Made by a program: the position numbers and the translations under genes
Assembly: GCA_033557465.1 (NCBI GenBank)
Contig: CM066032.1
Span: 448,444,270-448,508,269 of the forward strand
Direction: 5' to 3'
Length of the DNA: 64,000 bases
DNA from: Ichthyophis bannanicus
Taxonomy: Eukaryota; Chordata; Amphibia; Gymnophiona; Ichthyophiidae
Shown here: in pieces, positions 45,621-55,860 of the stretch
How the letters are laid out: the number at the start of each line of letters is the position of its first letter
How positions within the stretch are numbered: position 1 is the stretch's first letter
Notes under the pieces: model-generated
What the model was told of the DNA's origin: nothing
The model's database searches: none
What the model saw: the letters and a program-made list of their open reading frames with translations, nothing else

Positions 45621-45739
45621 CGTGACAAAACAGGACAAACACTAAGGGGATGAATACTTTCACAAGGCATTGTATGCCTTTGCTTAAGATTGTACCCCTG
45701 CCCCTCCAGGTAGGTTATCCTTCTCTCATTATGAAGTTA

Positions 45740-46030
45740 TATATATTTGCTTTGAATCCATCCTCTTGCTATGTAGTGATCCTGTGTGTCTCTCCCATGC
45801 CTTTTGACATCCGTCACTGTTTATGCTCCCACCTCCTCCTTCGGGAGGGCATTCCAGGCTCCACCACCCTTTCCATGAAAAAGTATTTCCTGATGTTGCT
45901 TTTACGTTTACCTCCTTGTAGCCTTATTTCATGCCCATTAGTTCTACAGCTTCCCTGTCTGAAAAAGTGATACTGCTGGTCATTGCGTTGGCCTAATGTT
46001 CTGAGGTCTTTTTCCTCCAGCACTTTTGTA
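45740..46030 (-). repeat. CR1-type LINE 3' fragment, antisense
   Basis: The minus strand reads GGKRKSNIRKYFFMERVVEPG, a CR1 end, preceded by a decayed helix. Confidence 0.65.
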
Positions 46031-46440
46031 ATGTATACATTTGGAGCTGTGCAATATTGTTATAAGAAGGATTATTAGATATCCAGTTTTTGTGAGGTGT
46101 GCTGTCTTTGACTGGTATCTGAAGAAGCAAGTTTTTGACTAAGATGGCATTCACCAATGTACACTGTACAGAGGCACTAATACCTCCTTCTTCCTGATGG
46201 CTATTCCTCTCTGTATGCAGCCTAACATCAAGGCAATACTCTTTTACCTCCTGCTGCAGGAAGGTCAGATTAGGAGCAGGGACTTCAGAATGTTTCTCTG
46301 TCCGAACACAGAGTACACACTACAGTGCCCCACTACATATGGGAAAAGCAGAAAAGGAAGCAAGAAGGGGAGAGAGAATGAAGGGAAAAGGGAGTGCAGG
46401 GCAAAAGAGGAGGGAGAAAGGTATGGGAAATGGGAAGGAA
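46030..46440. other. Unassigned, LINE-like
   Basis: Text such as GGCTATTCCTCTCTGTATGCA (about 46198) looks like an old antisense LINE. I cannot assign it further. 46350-46455 is purine-rich. Confidence 0.3.
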
Positions 46441-46890
46441 ATGAGGCAGCAAAGTAATGAAGAGGTTGGTAACCACAGACTGATTAGTCTAACCTCTGTA
46501 GAGAGTAAATGAATGTAAACACTGTTACACCAGAGGATGGTATAGTTCCTGGAATCCAACACAGGATCTGAGACAGCATGGCTTTATTATATAGGTCATG
46601 TCAGGCAAATCCGACTGATTCCTTTGACTGATTGATCAGAGACATGGAGTTGGGAGTGTGCTTGATGTGCTATACTTAGCAGAAGCATTTGACAATGTTC
46701 CACATCAGTGACTTAGAAATAAACTAAGTGACTGAATACCTGTAAGAAACTTGTTGAGTAAGAGGCAACAAAGGTAGTAATAAATGGAGTTTACTCTAAA
46801 GATAGAGGTGTTACCAGCAGTGTACCACAGGGAATGGTCCTTGGTCCTGTTCTTTTTAACACATTTGTAAGTGATATTGTAGAATATCTG
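46440..46890 (+). pseudogene. CR1-type LINE, RT fragment
   Basis: Contains the LISLTS, AFDNVPHQ-like and [15 protein letters not shown] blocks with stops. It is the same subfamily as 15430-16395 and is cut by DIRS d at 46902. Confidence 0.7.
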
Positions 46891-47339
46891 TCGGGAAAGC
46901 GGTTACTCACCTGTAACAGGTGATCTCCTGGAACAGCAGGAATTTAGTCTTCACATATGTGTAGACAGTACCGACAGTACCGACAGAGCCAGCGTCCAAT
47001 AGGAAAGCTTTTGGGAGCATCCCACAGCGCCTGCGTGCTGCCTTCTCACCTTTCCAACTGTCCCTCTCCAGTTGAGTTTTTAGCTGAGAGAAAAGAGAGA
47101 GAGATACAACTCCTAGGGAAGGTGGGTGGGTTGTGAAGATTAAATTCCTGCTGTTCCCGGAGATCACCTGTTACAGGTGAGTAACTACGCTATCTCCAGG
47201 AACAAGCAGGAATGTAGTCTTCACATATGGGAACTCCCTAGCTGCAGATGCCAGGGAGATGGCCCCAGGAGTCTATCAGCCCTTGTGCAAGGGCCCCATT
47301 TCCCCCCATGGATCTCTGGCATCCTACCAGTGGGGTTGT

Positions 47340-48410
47340 GGGAGAAAAGCCCTTGACTGTCTGGTATCTAGACGAGCTCCTATGAACTCTAGGGACTGAG
47401 ACGGAGCAAGTTGGGATTTTGGGAGGTTTATGACCAATCCCAAGTATTGAAGGATTCACATTGTGCGAGACAGTGCAGAGCTGGCTTCTGGAACCGTGGG
47501 GGTTCGAATGAGCCAGTCGTCCAAGTAAGGGAAGACAAATATCCCCAGGGTTTGCAGAAATTCAGCTACTACTGCCATGCATTTCGTGAATACTCTTGGT
47601 GCCGAAGCCAGACCAAAGAGAAGAACCCTGTATTGGAAATGTTTTCCCTTGAAAAGGAATCGTAAGAATTTCCTGTGATCTGGATGGATCAGAATGTGAG
47701 TATATGCATCCTTTAGATATAGAGAGCAAAGTCAATCCTGACTTTGAAGGTATGGCAGAAGAGTTCCCAGAGAAATCATTTTGAACTTTTCTCGGAACAG
47801 ATATTTGTTCAATTCTCCGAGGTCTAGAATGGGTCTGTGTCCTCCTGTTTTCTTTGGAATAAGAAAATAGGGGGAGTAGAACCCTGCACCCTGCTGAAGA
47901 ATGGGCACCTCCTCTATTGCTCCTTGAGCAAGGAGTGTTGAGACCTCTTGATCCAGTAGATTGCCTGTAGAGGTTTGGGAATTGACCTGTCTTACGAATG
48001 TAGGGGGGGGCATACTGTGAAAATTAAGCTTGTACCCCTCTCCCACAGTGTACAGAGTCCAGTTTACTGTTGTTATTTGGTGCCATTTGTTGGCAAAATG
48101 ACACAACTTGCCTGGAATGTTTAGGGGTTACGGACCTTTCAGAGGCAGGAAGGCTAAGTTCTCTATGAAGGAGTCAAAGCCCTTGAGGGGGCTGGGCCTG
48201 TGGGGCTGGTTGAGCTCTAAGGCCTTTTGTCTTCTTTTGTCTGGATTGTTGTTGTTGACCCTTCTGGGCAACTTGACCCTGAGCTTGCCCTTGCTGGGTA
48301 TAGGATGGATAAAACTTCCTCTTTTTGCTGAAAAAGGATTTTTTATAGGGTTTCTTTTTGGCTGGAGTGGCTGTAGATTTTGACAATCTATCTAAAGTGA
48401 TATTGTCAGC
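47340..48410 (-). pseudogene. Reverse transcriptase, DIRS d
   Basis: 47732-48106 carries SPYFLIPKKTGGHRPILDLG and KFKMISLGTLLPYL, nearly identical to DIRS b. Beyond a frame break, palm A and the YLDD box (about 47510-47545, complement of ATGAGCCAGTCGTCC) follow, then INLPKSQLAP-like text. It is the last part of pol left in this copy. Confidence 0.75.
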
Positions 48411-49051
48411 AACTGAGCCCATCCGAACCAAAATCATACCGCCCCATCTCCAGCCTGCCATTCCTTGCTAAAATCATAGAAGAGGCAGTGCAAAGACAAC
48501 TTCAGGACCATATTGATATAAATGCCCCACTAGACATCCATCAGCACGGATTCAAGTAGCAACACGGCGTGGAAACTCTATTCACCTCCCTCTTTGACAA
48601 TCTCCTAAGAGGCATTGACAACATAAAAAATGGCTTCTTGCTAGTGTTTATGGATATTTCCGCAGCCTTCGACACTGTGTCCCACACTAAGCTACTGCAT
48701 CGCTTAAAACAGATAGAACTATGTAATAACACCCTGAATTGGATCACATCATACTTGGAACGGTGAACACAACAAGTCAAATGCGACCAAAAGAAATCAT
48801 TGCAATTCCCAGTCATGCAAGGAATACCACAGGGCTCAGCCATATCATCAATGCTCTTTAACATCTACATCCAGCCCATATGCAACATCATCAAGCACCA
48901 TAAACTACACTATCACATTTACGCAGACAACATCATGATATACGCTCCAATCAACCTACTAGCACTAAATACCACAACAATAACCAAATGCCTCAAAGAC
49001 ATGAATGACTGGCTCATAGCCAACAACCTAACGGTCAACTATGATAAAACT

Positions 49052-50319
49052 TGTCGTGACCCTCGCCTGGGCCAAAGGCTTACAAGCACAGGGCTGCCAA
49101 TGTTTGTCCTTAAATAAAGAGTTACTATCCTTGTCTCCAGCAGGGAACTCTGGGACTTGTAGTTGATTCTTTTACTCAAAGACAAAGTAGTGTGAGACCG
49201 CTGGTTTTTAAGGCAAAACAAGAATTTTTATTTAGGTTCCCATAAGCACTAAGGTTCAATGCAGATGTAAGGATTATTCTCCAAGTAAATAATAACAGGA
49301 AACATATGCAACTGGAACTGAAGAAACTGAAAGAACCTTTAAACATGTGCAGCTGTTTTCAACAAAAACATTTCAGTAAGTAAATCACAGCTTCCTTTGT
49401 TTGTCCAGCACAGCTATATCAAACTATAGGTTAAGCAAGGGTTCTTTACCTTAGAAGAAGTTCTTGGCATTCACATGGCTAGGTAAAACCCTGCATCTCA
49501 AAAGCTTCTTCTGTTAACACTTTTTATCACCAACTTTCAAACTTCCTTCTTACACAAAGAACAGTCTATAGGAGACTCCTCAGTAACAGAATCCTGCCCA
49601 AAAGAGTCAATTTGCATTTCTTCCTGTGCTACGAAATGCTTGTCTGTCTCTGGGTTTTCATTAACTCCTTCAAGCTAACTGTTCTGTAGGAACTTCTGAA
49701 TTTCCTTCCACAGCTGCTCTCCCTGATATGGAATATTTGTACCTTGAGAGTGGGGCTTCTTTCCCTGGATCAATTGCCTCAATGCTTCAATCGTGTTCTA
49801 CTCTGGTTCTCTGCCCTCGGCTGGGTTCTGGTCACTTCCAGTTGTAACCGTATTCACCCACCTTCTGGCAGCTTGAATTGTCTGAGCTGGTTCACGAACA
49901 CACTGCACTACAATCTGATCCTCGTTGTCAGCAACTCTCCCAGCTACCCATCTGCTGGTTTCTGAATTAAGAGTACCTCTCTTACAAGGACTGCTTCCTC
50001 TGTTGCTGCTTCCTTTCTTGCTGGAGCCGTTCTCCAACTCGAAGTCAAACTTCCCACTTCTCCTTTTCCCCTCCTCTGAACAAGGCTTATAAAGCTGTTT
50101 CCTAACTAACACTCCTCTGTCTCTGCACAGGTGATTATCATTACCCTCCAAGCCTGCACTTACGTTATAGCTTGGGTGTGGCTTGGCTTCAGCAACTACG
50201 TGCTTCTTTCCTTTGCCTGCAGTCTGAACCCTGTGAATACCTTGCCTGTCTCTCACCTTAAAGGCATATTCACTGTTTTCTTCTGTTTCCATCGGCTCAG
50301 CACAGCCCTCATCATCACA
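49052..50319 (-). mobile_element. Solo LTR with internal ORF, copy 3
   Basis: On the minus strand it starts TGTGATGATGAGG and ends GGGTCACGACA. A perfect 4-bp duplication AACT flanks it (49048-49051 and 50320-50323); removing the element plus one AACT restores the L2 frame. Length 1268 bp. A minus-strand AATAAA (49227-49232) lies 175 nt before the 3' end. No internal viral region remains. Confidence 0.75.
49537..50319 (-). pseudogene. LTR-encoded basic protein, copy 3, two stops
   Basis: One reading frame runs from the LTR start to a TGA at 49537-49539. It is interrupted by two TAG codons (49798-49800 and 49675-49677) but not by any frameshift. The N-terminal part has PMETEENSEYAFKV, then Lys/Arg/Ser-rich sequence (KRRSGKFDFEL, GSSKKGSSNRGSS). 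The C-terminal part turns acidic and carries IDCSL seven codons or so before the stop, as in copies 1 and 2. Frame retention over about 260 codons despite stops argues that the ORF was real. Confidence 0.6.
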
Positions 50320-51305
50320 AACTGAGGCAATGTTCTTCACCAGGAACCCCACCTTCATACCTCCACAAAGTATCAGCATCTTGGACAAACATATAGTAGT
50401 CAAAGAAGAAGTAAAGTATCTGGGCATCACATTGGACAGAGAGCTGAACCTGAAATCCCACATCACCAAAACCGCAAACAAGGCCTATCAACGTTTGAGG
50501 ACCATCAGACAAATCAAACCGATACACCGTCAAGACCACTTCCACAAGGTGTGCCAAGAACTCATCACACCACTGCTTGACCATGGAAACTCACTATACC
50601 AAGGCCTCCCTCAGCAGACACTACACCCACTACAGATGGTGCAAAACACCACAGCACGCATCATTACAGACACTCCAAAGACAGAGCACATCACCCCTGT
50701 CTTACAACAACTACACTGGCTCCCTATGCTGGCAAGAGCTAAATACAAAAGAATCATGATCATCTTCAAAATCATTCACCATCTCTCAGCAGACGTACTC
50801 CAAGACGTTATAACAAGAGATATCAGCAATAGACCAAGAAGAACCAATAACGACAACATGATCGGCACACCTGCTGGCTATCACAAAACCAAGCAAACAA
50901 CTTCAAAAAGAGCTCCATCACTACTGGCGACCACACTATGGAACTCCCTCCCAACAAGCCTGAGGGCATTGGATGACATCACAGAATTCCGCAAAGACCT
51001 CAAAACACTGTTATTTATAGAATCATACATTTAGACAACAGCCCATATCCAAACAGAAACACAACCACCTCCGCCAACTAGGCACGCAATCATCCTACCT
51101 ACACACACAAGATTATTATATACGTTATTAAACGCCCTCTTTTTAAATGTTACCCTCAATTGTACTCTCTAAATGGTGTTAAGTAATTGTTCTGTCTAAA
51201 TGTTTACAAATACCCTAATGTTAAATGTAACCCTCCAATTGTGATGTGACGTGACCACCTTGATTGAAGGATAAGGTGGAATACAAATCTGTCTAAATAA
51301 ATAAA

Positions 51306-52878
51306 TAAATCTATGTCATTAGCTTTCTCCTGCCAATTCTTTCCAAAGAGGTTTTCTCCTGTGCAAGGGAGGTTTCCCAATTTATCCTGTACCCAAATCT
51401 CCAAGTCTGATGCCTGAAGCCAGGCAATCCGACGTGCACCAATGGCAATAGCAGAAGTTCTGCAGATGCATTCAAAGCAGTCAAAGGCTGCACGATTTAC
51501 AAACTTGGAAACGACTTGAGCATGCTTGACAAGAGTAAGGAAGTCTTGTCGTTTGTCATCAGGGAGAAGGGGGCTCATAAGCTCCAAGTCTCTTCTGACT
51601 TCTTTGAGGAACATTCCCATATATAAAATATATGAGTTGATCCTAGCTGAAAGCATGGAAGTCTGAAATGTTTGATGCCCAAAGGCATCAAGAGTCCTGC
51701 ATTCATGACCTGGAGGATTGGATGCATGTCTTTTTGCACTTTTCATCCTACGCATGGCTGATTCCACTACCATTGAATGGTGTGGCAGCTGAGTCTTTTG
51801 AAAACCAGGACATGGTCGAACTCAACAGAATGAGGAGATGTGGTCAGAGGTGTTTCCCACATCCTGAGCATCAAATCATGAAGAATTTCATGAATGGGCA
51901 GGGTAGCTGCCTCTTTGGGAGCCTTAGGGTATTGGAATATTTCCAATTCCCTTGCTCTAGGTTCTTTTTCAGGAGCTACCGTGATTGATAGGCCTCGGGC
52001 CACATCACGAATAAAATCCTGAATAGACATGTCCTCCGGAGGAGACATTCTGCATTGAGGAGAATAGGAGTCTTCCGGAAGAAGTACTCTGGTACTGACC
52101 AAGTTATACGAGTCATCGGAATCGGAAGATTCGAAGCATCTCTGATCCCGATGTTCATGCAAGGCATGATACCGGTATCGATCGAAGTCGGCACCGAGTT
52201 GGTCCGGTACCGATCTGTCAATGCCCGAAAAAGTCGGCAAGGCAGAATTCCCACCGGGTCCGGTACCGTTGGTGCTGGTACCGGCACCGGTATCGGTACC
52301 TGTGCCCATTGAACCGTCGGTAGTGGTGTCAATGGTACTGCAGCTGTAAGGAGAGCTGAAAGATTGCATTCGATAGCGAGGAATCTCTGGTCTATCGACG
52401 CTGCCAATGCCTGGGTGTCGGTACCGGTAGAAGCGGCCGGAACTCCTTAGCATGGCACCAGTAGTTCTGCCGAGGTCGAGGCCTTGAGAACATCCTGGAG
52501 CCCCGTTAGTGCTTTGGAGGCCAAAGCCTCCCACTGGGGCTGTTTTGCCGGTATAGTTTCCTCAAGGGCGTCTCGATGATTGGAAGGAGATCTACCCTTT
52601 GAGGACCAGCTCTTATGTTTAGTTACCTGAGATCCATGGGAGGAAGACGAGGCTCTGGAAAACGTCGATGCAATGGACATCGCATCTGAAGTAAAGAGAG
52701 TACCGATCTTTGCAGCCCGGTTCTGTCTTCCTCTTTTAGTCATCCCCATACAAGAGGAACACTCTGATGGAGAATGGTCAGAGCCTAAACATTTGAGACA
52801 CCAGTCATGGGTGTCGGTGACGGAAATGGTACCGCCACACTTAGTACATTTTTTAAAACCACTAGCTGGTTTTTCCAT
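51306..52878 (-). pseudogene. Gag, DIRS d
   Basis: The start at 52876-52878 (MEKPASG) leads into the zinc-finger cluster CTKCGGT, CLKCLGSDH, CSSCMGM (52447-52878). The middle part with GTGTDTGAGT-type repeats lies in 51767-52534, and the C-terminal part in 51204-51773 with VVESAMRRMKSAKRHASN. Two frame breaks. It is close to DIRS b gag in all parts. Confidence 0.75.
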
Positions 52879-52960
52879 TTTTCAGGAAAATGGGGCCTAA
52901 TGCCCAAAATGGCGCCTAGCACCAAAAAGAAAATGTTTCTGAAGAGAAACACTTCTGAAG

Positions 52961-52969
<9 letters not shown>

Positions 52970-52994
<25 letters not shown>

Positions 52995-53000
52995 TAAAGA
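52970..53000. repeat. (TA)n and T run in DIRS d leader
   Basis: TATATATATATA is followed by about 18 T. This run is not at the same place in DIRS b, where a G run occurs (27260-27270). Confidence 0.7.
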
Positions 53001-53296
53001 AGAAGAAAAGAGAACCGGCGGTACCGGTAGGTGTCGAGCGGAGGCAGGCGCGACCACAAGAAAACAAGTTTAAAGAAGAAATTTTCTGCGGTGACAGGGT
53101 ATGTGACCTGTCGGCTCCGCGGAAAACGAAGAACTGAAGCGGGACAGTTGGCAAGGCGGGAAGGCAGTGCGCATGTGCTGAGGGATGCTCCCAAAAGCGT
53201 TCCTAGTGGACGCTGGGGAGCGTTCCCGTGCAGTGCCGTCGGTGCCGACGATACCCATATGTGAAGACTACATTCCTGCTTGTTCCTGGAGATATA

Positions 53297-54205
53297 CAGT
53301 TGTGGTCAAGATTATTGGCACCCTTACAGTTCAACCCCTTAATGTCCAATATATCCTAAAACAAAAGTGGCCAGTGAAATGGCTTTGGACTATATATGCA
53401 CACATATTTGACACAGAAAAGAATCAAATAAAACAAGACCAATTACAAAAGGGCATAGTAGGAAATAGTATAAAAACTTGAACATTGCCAGAACATGATT
53501 ATTGGCACCTTTATAAACAGTCAAATTGGTTTGAACAGAAGAACCACATTCTCACTGAAGTAAAATTAGATGCACCTCTGATCAAGTGTCAGCACTCACA
53601 TGACTTGAATCAACCAATAAATGACTCCTCTAATGTTTAAAATGGACACATTCACTCCCTGTTCCAATTTTACAGTGGTGAAGACAAGACAGCTGCCTGA
53701 GATTATCAGAAAAGCCATTGTCACCAAACATCAAACTTCAAAGTTGTACAAGGCCATCCCGAAAGACCTTGGAATTCTGTGTCTACAATTCACAATGTTA
53801 TTAAGAAGTTTTCTGCTCATGGAATTGTCAATAACTACCCAAGGTGTGGTGCGAAGAGGAAAATTAATCCAAGAAGTCTTCGAAGGTTAGTATGAAATCT
53901 TGGAAAAGCATCACAAACAACATCCAAAGAGCTTAAGGCTGATCAGAAGTAATCTGGAGTGATGGTTTCAACCCGCACTATATGCTGCGCACTAAACAAA
54001 GTAGGACTTCATGGGCGAAGCCCAAGGAGGACCCTACTGCTCAAAGACAGACATAAAAAGGCACACCTGATCTCTGCCCAAACCCACCTTGAGAAACCAC
54101 AATCCTTTTGGGAAAATATTGTGTGGACAGATGAAACCAAATTGAGCTCTTTGGCAATGCAGACCAATGATGCATTTACAGGCAAAGAAATGAAGCTTAT
54201 AAGGA
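53297..54205 (+). mobile_element. Tc1-type transposon, second family, left part
   Basis: The left terminal repeat CAGTTGTGGTCAAGATTATTGG starts at 53297 after TA, three bases from the end of DIRS d. The transposase start follows. The element stops at about 54205 where DIRS e begins; its right half may lie beyond the window, past DIRS e. Confidence 0.8.
53675..54205 (+). pseudogene. Tc1 transposase, N-terminal half
   Basis: Frames give EIIRKAIVTKHQ and KLYKAIPKDLGI (helix-turn-helix region), a basic hinge (GAKRKINPRSL), then VSTRTICCALNKVGLHGRSPRRT and the first catalytic block NIVWTDETKLS. The remaining two acidic residues are not in the window. Several frameshifts. Confidence 0.75.
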
Positions 54206-55109
54206 AAGCACAGTTACTTACCTGTAACAGGTGATCTCTGGGAACAGCAGGAATAAGTCTTCACATATGGGTACATCGGTACCGACGGAGCCTGCGCGGG
54301 AACGCTCCCCAACGTCCAATCAGAAAGCTTTTGGGAGCATCCCACAGCGCCTGCGTGCTGCCTTCCCGCCTTTCCCACTGTCTCTCCTCAGTTGAGTTTC
54401 ATAGCTGAGACAAAGAGAGAGAGAAAGAGGAAAGGAAGATAGATAGAGAGATACAACTCCTAGGGGAGGTGGGTGGGTTGTGAAGACTTATTCCTGCTGT
54501 TCCCAGAGATCACCTGTTACAGGTAAGTAACTGTGCTATCTCCAGGAACAAGCAGGAATGAGTCTTCACATATGGGGACTCCCTAGCTATAGATGCCGGG
54601 GGGGAGATCCCATAAAATGCGTGTCCGTGGAACAGGACTGCACTTCCCACACATGGATCTCTGACATCCTATGAGGGATGGTGGGTAGGAGTTGAAAAGA
54701 GAGGAGCTGTAGGAAAAACAGCTAACCTAAGGACTACAGGAGAGGAGTCCTTGGTATATATGATAATTACTATTAAAAATACTGAAAGAGCAATCACAAT
54801 ATGGATCTCACCTACTGGATTGCAGGAAGTAGAGAGGCTGATGGAGTCTACTGGAGAGTCAGTAGAGAAATCCTCAAGGTGACCTTCACGGCAGTGAAGG
54901 TGAAGGTCCAAATCTGGACTTGGCAGGTGACCCAATTGTCAACTGGGGTAGTATAAGAAACGTCAGGTCTTCATTGAAAAGCTTTATGGGAAAAAGCTGA
55001 AAACTCTTTTAGCTACAGAGTCATTAACATTTAGGAGTAAAAGAGGAAGACTGACCGATTTGGACAACTAGCCCAGTCCTGGAGGGAAGAAGGGGTATGG
55101 AAAAAAGCC

Positions 55110-55860
55110 CGTATTCCCAAGAAGACAATAGACAACCAGCATCTTTACCTAACAAGGCAAAAACAATACAATGAACACATCAACCAATCAAAGAGGGAAT
55201 TCCACACAAACATGATAAATACTTCCATCAACAAACCCAGAGAGCTTTTCGAAATCGTAAAAACCCTCACAAAAGAGCAAACAACAGAAGAGGAAATACA
55301 AATAGATCCACAGGAATTTGCCGACCACATCAAGGACAAATTTCACTCCGCAGAGCGAACAACACCCAGCATAACCACCAGGACAGACGTACAAACCAAA
55401 ACCTGGGACACATTCTACTCACCCTCAACAGAGCAGCTATCCCACATCATCTCCACAATCAACACAAGCACTGCCCCTACAGACCCGTGCCCAGTGTCAT
55501 GGGTCAAAGCCACCAAATCAAGCTTCATCCACACCATACACAACATGGTGCACAACTCACTCACTCAAGGACTCATGCCAAAGCAACTAAAACTCGCCTC
55601 AGTAAGACCAATCACAAAGAAAACAACTCTCGACAAAAAAAACCCAGCAGCATACCGACCAATTTCCAGCATACCCTTCCTGGCAAAAATCATCGAAAAA
55701 ACAGTTCAACTACAACTACAGGAGCACATCGACAAACATGAAACACTTGATGACAACCAACACGGCTTTCGTCCCAACCATGGAGTCGAAACACTACTGA
55801 TTTACCTCTTCGACAGCATCCTAAGAATAATTGACAACACCAAGAATGGAATCATGTTTA
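55110..55860 (+). pseudogene. L2 protein, part before and into RT, copy 3
   Basis: Open from 55212 to the insertion: NKPRELFEIVKTL, SWVKATKSSFIHTIHNMVHNS, then YRPISSIPFLAKIIEKTV and HGFRPNHGVETLL. No stops over 210 codons, so this copy is younger than copy 1. It is interrupted right after TKNGI, and the frame continues at 57455. Confidence 0.8.

Larger units (their letters stand above)
35455..45672 (+). mobile_element. Tc1-type DNA transposon, expanded by nested insertions
   Basis: The left terminal repeat (CAGTACATTGTCAAAG, 35455) and the right one (CTTTCACAAGGCATTG ending 45672) are inverted copies that continue inward with GTATTCATCCCC and TGTTTTGTC. A TA dinucleotide flanks each end (35453-35454 and 45673-45674). 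The transposase is at 35993-37046. An RTE sits in the 3' part at about 37177-45620, so the native element is only about 1.8 kb of the 10.2 kb span. A short CR1 tail also lies at 35635-35748. Confidence 0.85.
48470..51035 (+). pseudogene. L2 reverse transcriptase, copy 2
   Basis: Blocks in order: FLAKIIEEAVQRQL (about 48460-48500), VFMDISAAFDTVSH (about 48645), GIPQGSAISSMLFNIYIQ (about 48822) and YADNIMIY (about 48917; the second Asp of YADD is Asn here). After the LTR, 50330-51034 is one open frame with VKYLGITLDRELNLKSHI, the HWLPML block and LWNSLPTSLRAL. Three stops lie before the LTR. The YADN change would inactivate the enzyme. Confidence 0.8.
48413..51305 (+). mobile_element. L2-type LINE, copy 2, inserted in DIRS d
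   Basis: 5'-truncated L2 starting at the RT fingers. It ends with CCACCTTGATTGAAGG, GTGGAATACAAATCTG and (AAAT)n. DIRS d text resumes at 51306. The LTR at 49052-50319 splits it within the codons for KT, directly before the E/A of the next L2 block. Confidence 0.85.
46902..53293 (-). mobile_element. DIRS retrotransposon d, with deletion and nested insertions
   Basis: The left palindrome is 46902-47185, the right terminal repeat ends at 53293 with CTTGTTCCTGGAGAT, the same end as DIRS b. At about 47340 the left end jumps straight to RT, losing about 2.5 kb (recombinase and RNase H). RT lies at 47340-48106 and gag at 51305-52878. Between them the L2 at 48413-51305 is inserted, itself holding solo LTR copy 3. 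Confidence 0.85.
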
